Source of the DNA: Calvatia gigantea
Taxonomy: Eukaryota; Basidiomycota; Agaricomycetes; Agaricales; Lycoperdaceae
Length of the DNA stretch: 64,000 nt
Assembly: GCA_025093985.1 (NCBI GenBank)
Contig: JACAAK010000007.1
Span: 2,294,001-2,358,000 of the forward strand
Reading direction: 5' to 3'
Position 1 is the stretch's first letter; each line of letters begins with the position of its first letter. A model generated the notes under the pieces. That model saw only the letters and a list, made by a program, of their open reading frames with translations. It ran no database searches and was not told the DNA's origin. This document shows, piece by piece, positions 36,379 through 47,189 of the stretch. Made by a program: the position numbers and the translations under genes.

Positions 36379-39332
36379 TCATGTGTGAGTATCATCAAGT
36401 CTTGGCTCTATCGAAAGCCGAGCCCTTGCTCCAGTTAAATGAGTTTCAGCACGGGGGAATATCAGATACTGGATATCGTCCTTGGCAAAAGAGGGATAGC
36501 CATTAACGGTGCCGATGACTGTGTAATAGGTTGATTTCATTCTCAAGGTGATGACATTGATGTCACTGTATTCTGCGGATTTCAGCCGGAACAACCCACC
36601 CAAAACGCTCCAATGGACCCGAGGCCTGGTTTCCTCTAGATAATCACCGCTTCCAACGCGATTCCGAGTAGACTGTTTCACTTCATTCCACCGGTCCATG
36701 TTGAGGTCGTAGCGGACGAAAGAGGTCTTAGGAGAGGCATTTAAACTAAAGATATAACTTACGGCCAGATCAAGGCCGATTAACCTCCAGGAACTCTCGG
36801 TGACATAGGAACCCCATTTCCACGTGCGAAGGCCTGTGAACATGTTGTCCAGATCATGTTCATTGAGCTGCTCCAGGTCAAATTCCCGGAGTATCATTGT
36901 TTGACGAAGTGCAACTGGTACCTAGAAATAATCGAAGTTGGTAAGCTTAGCTCTTTTGCGAGGGGATATGGCGTACATGGTTGAAGAGCCAGCTGAAAAA
37001 ACCTTGTACATTAAGGTGTTCATTGTTAAATATGATTGGGGTAAAATCCTCAAAACCTCGATCAATTCGGAGGCACTAAGCGTAAGGCGGTATTGTTGTT
37101 CGTACTTGCATGAAATTCCATGACAACATTCGGTCAGGACACTGAGCCACTTATTTCGGGCTCTTCTAAGCAGCATCTTGCGAAAGCCACGATTGGTCAT
37201 GCTGGAGGTTTCCCAGGAAAGCGCAATACCATCAGGATGTGCTGTTCTATAGGCATCAGACAGGCACATAGGAAGCGCAACACAAGCACTTACACTGCGA
37301 AGGAGCTGATTTCAAGATCTTGACATAACATCGCCATATCTTTTCAAGCTCCCGATCCAGGTCAATGCAGAAGGATTGGGAACGGGATTTATCTTTGAGA
37401 AAATCAGAGAACGAAGCGTGGAGAAATCGGACCATGTTCTGGCCTGCCTCCCGCGACGGTGGGAAGGCAAGGACTGAATGTAATTTGCGTAAAGCAGCAT
37501 AAACGGTATGTTGTTCAAGGCCCAAGATATTGCATACCAGGAGGAGGTCGGCGGGTTTTTCTACATGTGGTTCCCTAGGCTTGGGAACGATAACGACAAG
37601 CAGATAAAATGCGAGGACGGTTTTCGTAATCGGAAGGAAGTCGGGGGGGTACTATCTGACATGACTTTGCTGTATAATAAGTCAAGCGCCTGGAACGGAT
37701 TCGCCTCCAGCCCATGACGCGAGCTACCACGACTTGCCGCGGGCCCCATCAAGGATAGGATATGTTGCAGGCGCAAAACGGGATCTTCTTCGCCGATATA
37801 ATTGATTAGGGTTGAGGCAAAAACGAACAGTCCAGAAGAGGTAAGTGTGAGCCGCAGGAAGTCGCCTTCGGAAGGCAGAGTAAAAGCACCACATCAGAGT
37901 AGTTTCGCCGAATTTTAGCAAACTCTACGCGAAGAAATCGCTCCACACTTCGCAATGCATCGTCAGAGTCAATGGGTACCTCGAGTTTCCAGAAGCCTGC
38001 GATGTCCTCTTTGACCTGGGTAAAGGTCACCTGTAAATGTGCCTCGGGTCTGCTTGCAATAATCCAGATAAAGGGTGTCGCTTGGGGGTAGTGGAGAATA
38101 GAATTATGAATTAGGTCTATGATCCTGCACTGTTGCCTCTCGCCGTTACATTCATCTAGGCCATCCAGAAACACCACCCACCGCTGGGAAGTGCTGAGTT
38201 TGGTTGTAAAGGGAGTTATAAAGAGGCGCTTAAACTGTTTCTCAACAGACCTGGCGAGAAAACCGGGGTCCGCGGCCAGTTTCTCGCCCATATAACGACG
38301 ATATTCTGGATCAACCGCTGCGAATCTGTACGTCAAAGTGGTGAAAGTCCTCCTATGGTCATCTCGTTGGTTAGGTCGGGAGAAAAATAGTGTTGCACAG
38401 GTGGAAAGGGGGGACTCGATTTCCGCCAAGGTTTGCATGATCGCGGTCTTGCCTACACCAGCCGGTCCGACCAACCAGATAATTCTCGTCCCTAGGCTGG
38501 TGTCATGGATGTGCGTTTGGAGCTGTTGGAGGAAATCTGTTCGGGTGTTTGGATGACATCGAGGAGATCATCACGATCGGAGGAATCGAATTCAGCCCCA
38601 GGAATGATGTATTCCATCATTTTCTCCAACACTAGGGGTGTTAATGAAATCTCAGTCTCCGGCGGCAGTCAAAATCATGCGACTGGGGAGTTACTTACCA
38701 CTCGAGCCATTATGCACCTCAACGTGCTCTCCGAACACCGATTCCTTAATAACAAAACCGCTCGCGCCGTGAAGCATGCCACCAGAGTAGGCAACTAGGT
38801 GAAGGGATTCCTGAAGCTGAAGGCTGATCAACGTGTCGTGGTCGAAGAAAACCCCGATGAACACACCTCTGCTACCTGTTGGAGATCTCGTAGGTCCGTC
38901 CGTGTCATAGGTTTGGGGATCCAGTGCGTTTGGATGGAAAGAGCGTCTTTTATTGCCTTATTTGCCAACACGTTGAACATCAGTAATTAAAACTGCACCT
39001 TGGCCGTAGCCATCAATGGGTCTATCACCAACATCAAGCGCTCTCCGTGCTGGTATAAAGGTGGCCTGGCTATGTTCTGAAGCGAGGAGTCAGCCTAAAG
39101 TCCTGGTGAAACTTGGAACCCGGGGCCCTAAAGATGTACCTGGGTTGTTGACAATGGGACGAGGCCCAGTTGCTGTGCTCAGAGGGCAAGAAACCGGTCC
39201 GTGGTCCACGTTCCGTTGGAATGCAACAAGATCAAATGAAGGTAGGTCATTAGTTGCTACACGTTTGGCGTCGCCAACGACGCCGGAAGACCGCCGGAAA
39301 GCTTTCCTGAATAGACGACGGAATTTCCCCAT
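36379..39332 (-). pseudogene. NACHT NLR-like gene, array copy B
   Basis: Start at 39332: MGKFRRLFRKAFRRSSGVVG. The hydrophobic exon (about 38790-38700) reads GGMLHGASGFVIKESVFGEH. The NACHT exon follows with EKMMEYIIPGAEFDSSDRDD, Walker A GPAGVGKTAIMQTLAE (about 38470), RWVVFLDGLDECNGE as Walker B and PFIWIIASRPEAHLQ. The frame is lost near 37890, where DVVLLLCLP replaces the expected WPS phrase, and resumes as PSEGDFLRLTLTSSGLFVFA. The helical part is VCNILGLEQHTVYAALRKLH, MVRFLHASFSDFLKD and ELEKIWRCYVKIL. A long C-terminal exon (36897-36379) gives MILREFDLEQLNEHDLDNMF to SFAKDDIQYLIFPRAE. Of the array copies its NACHT is the most canonical. The remaining break could be one base, so a functional allele is possible. 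Confidence 0.75.
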
Positions 39333-41234
39333 TAATTGGAAGGAAGGCAGTCAAAGGTAGAGAGCCAGGTACGTGAGGCGGTGCTGCTTTGATATGACGC
39401 TCTGGTATCATGGTATCATGCATGTGCATGAACAAGCACTTGAGCTTGATGTGTCGTATTTAGTACACGGCCCCTCACGGTTCCTAGGAAGAAAGAGTCC
39501 CCAATTCTGCGAAGCAAGAGAAGGGTTCAATTAGACGAAAATGACTGCCACACTCCCCCCCAGGGCATCGTCCCGTGGGAATGAGAATTTTCTTCCTCCA
39601 TTGGTTTGATTGGCGAGGCGCTGAGCATAGTATTTGGAGCGCAAGTAAAGCCCACTTAGAATATTGCCGTTTCTCTCGGTATGGATCATATATTTGTCGG
39701 GTACAGCTGTATGTAACTCAAATGCCTCTGTAAATCATCTGAATTCGGGCACACTGTTTCGGAAATTCGGCTGTGATTTGGTTTTGTTTTTAGAATCGAA
39801 GGAGTCGGGGATATGGTGCCCATGCGCACCGCTACGATTCTCGTTGTATTTAACAACCTCACCAGTAAAAACCCCAGGGTCAACGAGTGTGCGACCAGAT
39901 GGCGCCACTGGGTGCGAAAACGGAGTCCTGATACTACTATTCATGAGAATCGCAAAAGTTACAGTGAGTTGAAACCCTCTGAGGCGGAAGTGACTTATTG
40001 GAATGGTGGTAAGCTTACCTGGGTTAACGCGCACGGATCTTGCTCGCTCGTAAGGCGGCTAGACGTCGAGAACCTGCACGTACTAAGGATCGACAGACGC
40101 GCTCCTTTCAACGATCACCACGAAATTCGAATAACAAACCAGGACACCTCTTCTACAAGAAAAACCTTTTCTCGAAAGGGGCCTTTACGAAGTAAAAAGG
40201 GGTTATCTGCTGTGGGATGAGTGCGAGTTCATTTCACCAGCCCCCGGGAACGAGACCTACACTAAACTTTTGACCTCGTCCCCAACCTCCGTAACCCCTC
40301 TACGGAAAGATCTGCGATCTACACCTTCAAATGTTCCAAACCTTCTACTGGGACTTTCAATAATCTTTTCTTGGCCGATTAGTTGTTCTATCGAAGTACT
40401 GTCTTAACCTCCTTGTTCGTGGTTAATCCTGTCGCCCTCAAGGAGTTACCCCTGGTCTCTTCCAGCTGATCCTACTCTAGCGGCCAAGTATCTGTCACCG
40501 CTTTCAACATAACAGTCAGATATGACCTTATCGGCTAAATCAGAGCGCAGATGGAGACGCTTTACCAAACTCTTATGCTGCTGACACGAGCAATAACTTG
40601 GGACCGTTTGAGGACCGACTCTCAAGAAAAGTCTGTGCCCTCAAAGAATTTGTTTGAACCAGCAAGTGGTCTTAAACACCCTTACATGAACATGTACTAA
40701 TGCCAAACGGGACAGACGGTCGTTCATGCTTCCGATTGGCGGTTCGAGTGCTTTACCAGCTTCAACAATGGATGACATTAGCACTTCGTCATAATTGCTC
40801 CAATCCGACCGTAAACAAGCTGTCTTGAAAGGACACGGTGGTGACTTTACGGTGCCTGCACGCTCCCGAAGGTGCTGTTTTGGATTTACATGGTGTTGAG
40901 TTTGGCCATTCTCGCAACGCCGTGAAGCATCCTGGGGGCACAGGTCTTTTCGTCTCCGGTGCCCCCCGAGCACAAATGCCATTAACAAGCTCGGCCCCGT
41001 CCTGCGGTGTGCTTTCTCTTCGTCGGGTTTCCATTAAAAACAAGGCTCTTTACCAGGTGCACTGGCACCAGCGCTGGGTCATGGGCCGGTTTTGCTGTGC
41101 CTGCTATTGAAACACTGGGTAATGAGGTTTTTTTCTTCCTTTTCATCCGACGCACGCTGTTAACCTCACCTTTAAAATAAAGCAGTGGTCCTCAGCACCC
41201 ACCGTCAACCCAACACATACCGTTTCTAAGCACC
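39333..41234. other. Module 2 spacer between NLR start and small-peptide gene
   Basis: This region is shared in diverged form with 42870-44484 and 47190-48923. It holds open frames that do not stay open across copies: plus-strand 39813-40220, and minus-strand 40641-40988, whose phrase GSMNDRLSRLALVHVH recurs at 43822-44049 and 48339-48635. The recurring minus-strand phrase with a possible donor after VHVH may be a remnant exon. I do not call a gene. It should contain both the NLR promoter and the peptide promoter. Confidence 0.45.
41165..41234 (+). promoter_or_regulatory. Core promoter and leader of small-peptide gene, module 2
   Basis: A TATA-like stretch (TTTAAAATAAAG, about 41171-41182) lies about 55 nt before the start codon. 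It is followed by the conserved leader phrase AGTGGTCCTCAGCACCCACC and by CAACACATACC. Copies at 44410-44484 (with a better TATAAAAG) and 48860-48923 (AAGATATAACGG) share the arrangement, which supports a real transcription unit. Confidence 0.55.
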
Positions 41235-41431
41235 ATGTTCCAACGGGATGGAGAATGTCCTAAATGTAAACAGTCGGCGGGGAAGTAAGTATATCCTCTC
41301 TTACTGACGCCACTGATCTGATGATTCTTTCTAGTTGCCTTTGCAAGACCCGCGCCATCACCACAACCATCGACACCACCACCAGCCCCAACGCCATCTC
41401 CCGGGGCATGATGGCGCTCGATATAGAGTAA
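41235..41431 (+). CDS. Small four-cysteine protein, module 2 copy
   Basis: A 48-residue protein encoded by two exons, 41235-41284 and 41335-41431, separated by a 50-nt intron with GTAAGT donor and TTTCTAG acceptor. The protein starts MFQRDGECPKCKQSAGNCLC, so the cysteines are at 8, 11, 18 and 20 (C-x2-C-x6-C-x-C). A Thr-rich part follows, then SPNAISRGMM and a TAA. There is no signal peptide or membrane segment. The module 4 copy (48924-49120) has the same exon lengths (50 and 97 nt) and the same cysteines, although many other residues differ. This suggests a cytosolic metal-binding knuckle. I do not recognise the family; a non-coding transcript cannot be excluded. Confidence 0.55.
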
Positions 41432-42170
41432 CTCCCAGTTTGCGAGCCATTCACTTTGGCTGCCTAACGGATGAACCCCATTTCACGATGCCGAGTCTTT
41501 CATTGCTCTAATTGTTTTCGAATTTCCCAAGATTTGACCCTCCTATGTAGCCTTGCGCTCCTCGCATTCCCTTGCCCCTTGTTCCTGCTGTCCCATTGCT
41601 TTCCATCTGCTCTTCAGATCCTATATACCCTACATTGCATTTCGCATATTTTTTCACCCTTCTCACAAGGCTGAAGAGCACCATGACTTTCACGCTTGTA
41701 GCTTCTACGACTGTATAGTACTTTTGGATTGTGGACGATACTACTCCGATTTTGATTCGAAGCTATGGGTTCCTGAAAATGGTTGTTTTGGCCGGCTGGC
41801 GTTGGACCTTGGTCATCTGGAGTGTCATTGCGGTTCACGCTACCCGGTCCTTCAATGGCAAGTCACTGCTTGCTATGGGCTTTTGACGAGGATGCTCCTA
41901 ATAAGCATACACCGCCCCTGCCAATTTCCTCAAGCACCCCGACTTGCAACCCTCTCCTCAATAGCAGAGGTTCCGCGCACGGGCGACCATCAATCAAACG
42001 CAAACAGTCTTTTGGGCGTGTGGCGCCTTCGATGAACGCCTCGAGATGGCGCCTATCTCTTCAGACCATAGGTGCGCAGGTTCGACAATATGATTTCGAT
42101 GTGACAAGCGCTCACTTGACCACCTTTTTTTAGTATGCCACCTTTTAGGAATTTGAAGAAAAAACTGCAG
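41432..42170. repeat. Conserved segment downstream of the small-peptide gene (module 2)
   Basis: It matches 44640-45400 and 49121-49830. Common marks are a phrase near GATGCCGAGTCTTTCA, TTTCCCAAGATTTGACCC-like text, TAGCTTCTACGACTGTATA, and a distal stretch that would read RPSIKRKQSFGRVAP in one frame. The tiny frame MTFTLVASTTV recurs in all three copies but ends at once. Frames through the distal half are not maintained between copies, so I treat this as the 3' region of the unit. Confidence 0.5.
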
Positions 42171-42199
42171 TGTGTTGTGTGATCAGGCTGGATGCGAAA

Positions 42200-42720
42200 T
42201 GGCATCTTTGATGCTATATTTAGAAACCACCTTGGCTAATCCACCACCTCTTACTAATCTTCCATATCTTTGCCTTTCATCTGAGTACATCAACTTGATC
42301 AGTCTTGCGGGTTATGTTGAACGCGATGCTTCTCAAAAGGACCCTTAAGCCAGTGGAGCGTCATCGCGATTCGCGCTGTCCGTTCTTCAGTGACAGATCA
42401 ATCGATCACTACCGGCACTATGAGCTTTAGAGTGCGAAATTCAACAATAACAAACATCGGTTTGCGAATATAGCTTTCAAACCGTTTGCAAACGCATAAC
42501 AAATTTATACCCCAAATCCAAGATCTTACTGGGGACTTTCACACCGAGCCCTAATGAGCTTTTGACAGGGATGCTCCTATAAATGATACACCGCCCGTGC
42601 CAGTTTCCTCGAGCATCCCGACCTGCCTCTCTCAATAGCATCTCGCACGCGAGCGACCCTCAATCAAACGCAAACAGTCTTTTAGGTGTGTGAGCCCTCG
42701 ACGAAATTTAACGAACACCG
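42200..42720. repeat. Left segment of module 3
   Basis: It closely matches 45430-45830 over the phrases CCACCTTGGCTAATCCACC, GTTGAACGCGATGCTTCTCA and AATCAAACGCAAACAGTCTT, and in part 49860-50050. It carries a TATATTTAG box-like start but no preserved open frame: the corresponding 61-codon frame at 45462-45647 is interrupted here by TAA. Its right end joins directly onto the truncated NLR copy D. Confidence 0.5.
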
Positions 42721-42868
42721 GGTCAAACATGGCCATAGCACCATTGAGAAACTGGTTTATGGTCTTCTTTCCGTTGGGATGCAACATCAATTGCCGCGGG
42801 TTCGGCGCTGCCAATGACGCCAAAGACCGCCAGAAAGCTTTCCCGAATAGACAACGGAATTTCCCCAC
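42720..42868 (-). pseudogene. NLR-like gene remnant, array copy D (first exon only)
   Basis: Start at 42868: MGKFRCLFGKAFWRSLASLA, then HPNGKKTINQFLNGAMAMFD, after which homology to the NLR ends. The frame runs into the left segment of the module (LTHLKDCLRLIEGRSR). The hydrophobic exon and the whole NACHT region are missing. The 5' end is recognisable by identity with copies A-C. This is a deletion remnant. Confidence 0.65.
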
Positions 42869-44484
42869 TAATGATTAAGATCAACGAGTAGCAAGGTAGT
42901 CGAAGGGAGGGTGCCGGACCCGTGACAAGCGCATACTTAATGGGTTATATTTAGTACACGGTCGTTCACAGTTCCTAGGAAGAAAGGTTATTGTTGTATT
43001 AATCACCAACGGTATAAGTCCCTCGAGCCGATAAGTGCACGACCAATCAGTGGAACTGGCATTAAAATGGCGTCCTACCACGATTCACAGGAACCGAGTG
43101 CTTACATGAGACGTCGTGTGCGTGATCACAACCAACCGCCTTCTTCGCCTTCTTCGAGGTTCAGTTCCCTCAGCTTCTGCCCCCCCCGACCACAGAAAAG
43201 CACCTCAAAACAAGGAGAAAAACACACCTACGCTACTCTTTCTGCCCAAATGGCCTCTGAAACCACAATCAGCTGATCGCCTCTGCATGGATCGAGGATT
43301 GAAAGTTAGAAACATTGACGGCGTGCTCCTTCCACAACCATTACAAATAGCAAACCAGGACGTCTTTTCTACGAGACAAGGGCCTCCACGAAACGAAACA
43401 GGAGTGGATCATCTGTTACAGGATACATCAATGGGCATGATGCAGTCCACTGGGAAACGCACCTGCACTGAACGTTGACCGAGCCTCCTTCGGCTTCCCT
43501 CATCCCCTTACGGACGTATCTCGGATCTCCCCCTTCAAAATATTTCAAATCTTCTGTTGGGAATTTTAAGAATCTTCTCATGGTTGACTTGCGACTCTAT
43601 CAAAAGTACTGTCTAAACCCCCCCTTGTTCGTGGCTGATCTTTCCTTAATCCTACCTTCGACAAGTCGGGAACAACAGTCGCCCTCATGAGCTACTTACC
43701 CTCTTTTCCAACTGATCCCTCTCTGGCGATCAAGTCTCTGTCACCGCTTTCAACATAGCAGCAGTCTTATATGACCTAATTGGTTAAATCGAAGTGCAGG
43801 TGGACATGCTTTGCCAGCCTCTCACGAGTGCTGCTGGCATGAGCAATAACTTGGGTCCGTTTGAGGACCGACCCCCAGGAAAATACGCGTCCTCAAATGG
43901 ATTTGTTTGAACCAGCAAGTGGTTATATGAACATATACTGATGCCAAACGGGATAGACAGTCGTCTATGCTTCCGGTTAACGGAACGGGTTTTGTATCAG
44001 CCTCAATAAAAGATGACATCAGCACCTCGCTATGACTGTTCCAACCCAACCGTAAACAAGCTTTGTTGAAAAGACCCGGTGCTTACGGTGCCTGCATGCT
44101 TCCGAAGGTGCTGTTGTGGATTTACATGGTGTTGAATTTGGCCATTCCCGCAACTCCGGGAAGCATTCTGGGGACATAGATCCTTTCATCTCCGGTGCAC
44201 CTTGGACGCAAATGCCATTAACAAGTTCGACCCCGCCGTGTGGTGTGCTTTCGCATCTTCGGGTTTCCGTTAAGAATCGGGCTCTTTACCACCTGCACTG
44301 AGACCAGCGCTGGCCCATGGGCCAGTTTTGCTGTACACCTGCTATTGAAACACTGAGTGACGAGAATTTTTCTTCTTTCCCTTTCACCCGGTGCACGCTG
44401 TTAACCTCGCCTCCAGAATATAAAAGTGGTCTTCAGCACTCATCGTCTACCAACATATACTGTCTCATAGCATCATCCTGAATC
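42869..44484. other. Module 3 spacer
   Basis: Counterpart of 39333-41234 and 47190-48923. Open frames at 43067-43276 and 43116-43478 (plus) have diverged counterparts near 47500-47800 in different frames, so coding is not supported. The end holds a clear TATAAAAG (about 44418-44425) before the small-peptide gene. Confidence 0.45.
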
Positions 44485-44634
44485 ATGGCCCAACAGAAGG
44501 AGTGTTGTCCTGTATGTCATGAGACGGCGGAAAAGTAAGGCACCTCTTCTCTTGCCGACACCATTGAACTGAAGATCCTTTCTAGTTGCCGCTGCGGATG
44601 GAAGCCATCATCACAACCCCGACACCACCACTAA
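44485..44634 (+). pseudogene. Small four-cysteine protein, module 3 copy, frameshifted
   Basis: Exon 1 (44485-44534, again 50 nt) encodes MAQQKECCPVCHETAE. The intron begins GTAAGG and ends TCTAG at 44585. Exon 2 begins NCRCG, so the four cysteines at 8, 11, 18 and 20 are kept, with an extra Cys at 7. A 4-nt insertion right after the fourth cysteine (GGATGGAAGCC against GGAAGCC in module 4) changes frame, and TAA follows at 44632-44634. In the old frame the downstream text would still read NPIAQGMMVLDKNNP to a TAG, matching the other copies, so the break is recent. A 32-residue product keeping the cysteine motif could still be made. Confidence 0.5.
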
Positions 44635-44639
44635 CCCCA

Positions 44640-45830
44640 TCGCCCAGGGCATGATGGTGCTTGATAAGAATAATCCCTAGCTTGCGAGTCGTTCACTTTG
44701 GCTGCTATGAAGGGTGAACCTCATTTCATGATGCCGAGCCTTTCGTGTCTTGTTTCGAAATTTCCCAGGATTTGACTCTTCTATGTAACTTTGTGCTCCT
44801 CGCTTTCCCTTGCCTCTTGTTCTTGCTGTCCCATTGCTTTCCGTCCGCTCCCCAGATCTTTATACCCTACGTTGCATTTCTCCATGTTTTTCACGCTTCT
44901 CACAATGAAGAGCATTATGACTTTCCCACTTGTAGCTTCTACGACTGTATAGAACTTTCACATCGCGTACGATACTAATCTGATTTTAATTTCGGACCTA
45001 TGGAGTCCTCCAAATGGCCGCTTTGGCGGCACTGGACCCTGGTGATCTGGAGTGTCATTACGGTTAACGCTACCAATCCTTCAATGGCAAGTCACTGCTT
45101 GCTATGGGCTTTTGACGAGGGTGCTCCTATTAAGCATACACCGCCCCTGCCATGTTTCCTCGAGCACCCCGACTTGCAATTCTCTCTTCAATAGCAGAAG
45201 TTCCTCGCGCAGGCGACCATCAATCAAACGCAAACAGTCTTTTGGGCGTGTGGCGCCTTCGATGAACGCCTCGAGATGGCGCCTATCTCAGACCCATAGG
45301 TGCGCAGGTTCGACATGGCAGTTCTAATGTGACAAGCGCACACTCAGCGACTTTTTATTAGTGCACCGCCTTTCAGGAATATGCAGAAAAATACCGAAGT
45401 AGTGTTGCGCGATCAGGCTGGATGCGAAATGGCAACTTCAATGCCATAGTTAGAAACCACCTTGGCTAATCCACCACCTCTTACTAATCTTCCATATCTT
45501 TGCCTTTCATCTGAGTACATCAACTTGATCAGTCTTGCGGGTTATGTTGAACGCGATGCTTCTCAAAAGGACCCCTTAAGCCAGCTGGAGCGTCATCGCG
45601 GTTCGCGCTGTCCGTTCTTCAGTGACAGATCACTACCGGCACTATGAGCTTTCGGCGAGGATGCTCCTATGAATCATGCACCGCCCGTGCCAGTTTCCTC
45701 GGGCGTCCCGACCTGTAACTCCTCTCTCAATAGCATCTTGCACGCGAGCGACCCTCAATCAAACGCAAACAGTCTTTTAGGTGTGTGTAGTGCCCTCGAA
45801 GAACTTTGATGAACACTGAATCAAACATGG
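44640..45830. repeat. Module 3 downstream segment and left segment of module 4
   Basis: 44640-45400 repeats the downstream segment of modules 2 and 4. 45430-45830 repeats the left segment seen at 42200-42720. No gene is called; the 61-codon frame 45462-45647 is not conserved. Confidence 0.45.
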
Positions 45831-47189
45831 TAATGGCATCTATCTTTACATCGGCTGTAGATACCGCGGTGTGCACTTGACTTCCATTTAGTATCCAGAC
45901 AAAGGGTGTCGTTTGGGAGTAGTGGAGAACCAAATCCCGAATTATATCTATTATCCTGCACTGTTACCCCCCGGCCATTACATCTATCCAAACCCCACCC
46001 ACCGTTGGGAAGTGGTGAGTTCATTCATAAAGGGGAGTTACAAAGAGGCGTTTAAACCGTTTCTTGACAGACCTGGCAAGAAAACCAGGATCTGCATCCA
46101 GCTCCTCGTTTATATGATGACGATATTCTGAATCAACTGACTGCGAATGTATATAGCCAAGGTGATGAAAGCCCTCTTAGGGCCATCTCGTTGATTAGGC
46201 CAAGAGAAAAACAGTTTTGCACAGGTGGGAATAGGAGACTCGATTTCTGCCAAGGTTTGCGTGGTTGCGCTCTTGCCTACACCAACCGGTCCGACCAACC
46301 AGATGATTCTCGCCCCTAGACTGGGGTCACGGTTAGGCATTTGAAGCTGCTGGAGGATATTTGTTCGGGTGTTTGGATGACATCGAGGAGGATCATCACG
46401 ATCGGAGGTGTCAAATTCCGCTCCAGGGATGATGTATTCCATCATTTTCTCCAATACTGAAAACCCTAATGAAATCTTAGGTCTCAGTCCTCAACGGCAG
46501 TCAAAATCACACGGCTGGAAAACTACTTACCACTTGGACTATTATACACCTCGGTGCAATCTCCGAATACTCACCCGTTAATAATAAATCCGCTTGCGTT
46601 ATAAAGCAGGCCACCAGAGGATGTACTGGATGAAGGAGCCCCTGAAACCTGATCAACATGTCGTAATCGGAGGAAAACCCTGATTAGCATACTTTTACTA
46701 TCTGTTGGAGACCCTGTAGGTCCGTCTGTGTCATAGACTTGAGGAATGTGGTGTGTTCGAACGGGAAGTGTGCCCCTTTTTCCAGCGTCAGTTCTAAGAT
46801 TTGAGACTCGAGCATCAATTATTAGAATCCGTATCCCGGCTGTGGCCACCAATGGGTCTATCATCAATATCAGGCGCCCTCTGCTCGTATCATTGGAAGT
46901 CTTCCGGGGGTAGACAGGCTTGGTTCTGAAGTGAGGAGTTAGCCCAATGTTCTGGTGAGGCTTGGAGCCGAGACTTGAAAGGTGTACCTGAATCATTGGC
47001 AATGGAATGTGGCTCTGCCGCCACAACAGCACCCAAGGGAACGGATAGACTATTTCTCGGAATGCGGGAAACCGGTTTATGGTCCACTTTCCGTTGGGAT
47101 GCAACATCAGTTGCCGCGGGTTTGGTGCTGCCAATGACGCCGAAAGACCGCGGGAAGGCTTTCTTGAATAGACGACGGAATTTCCCCAT
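45830..47189 (-). pseudogene. NACHT NLR-like gene, array copy C, truncated
   Basis: Start at 47189: MGKFRRLFKKAFPRSFGVIG. The hydrophobic exon (about 46620-46530) reads SGGLLYNASGFIING and then has an in-frame TGA before VFGD. The NACHT exon keeps EKMMEYIIPGAEFDTSDRDD and Walker A GPVGVGKSATTQTLAE (about 46300). After ITLA the sequence decays: the Walker B region near 45985 has lost about ten bases and contains stops. The remains of PFVWI lie near 45900. Homology ends near 45830, where the sequence joins the same left segment that truncates copy D. At least four independent lesions make this a pseudogene. Confidence 0.75.
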
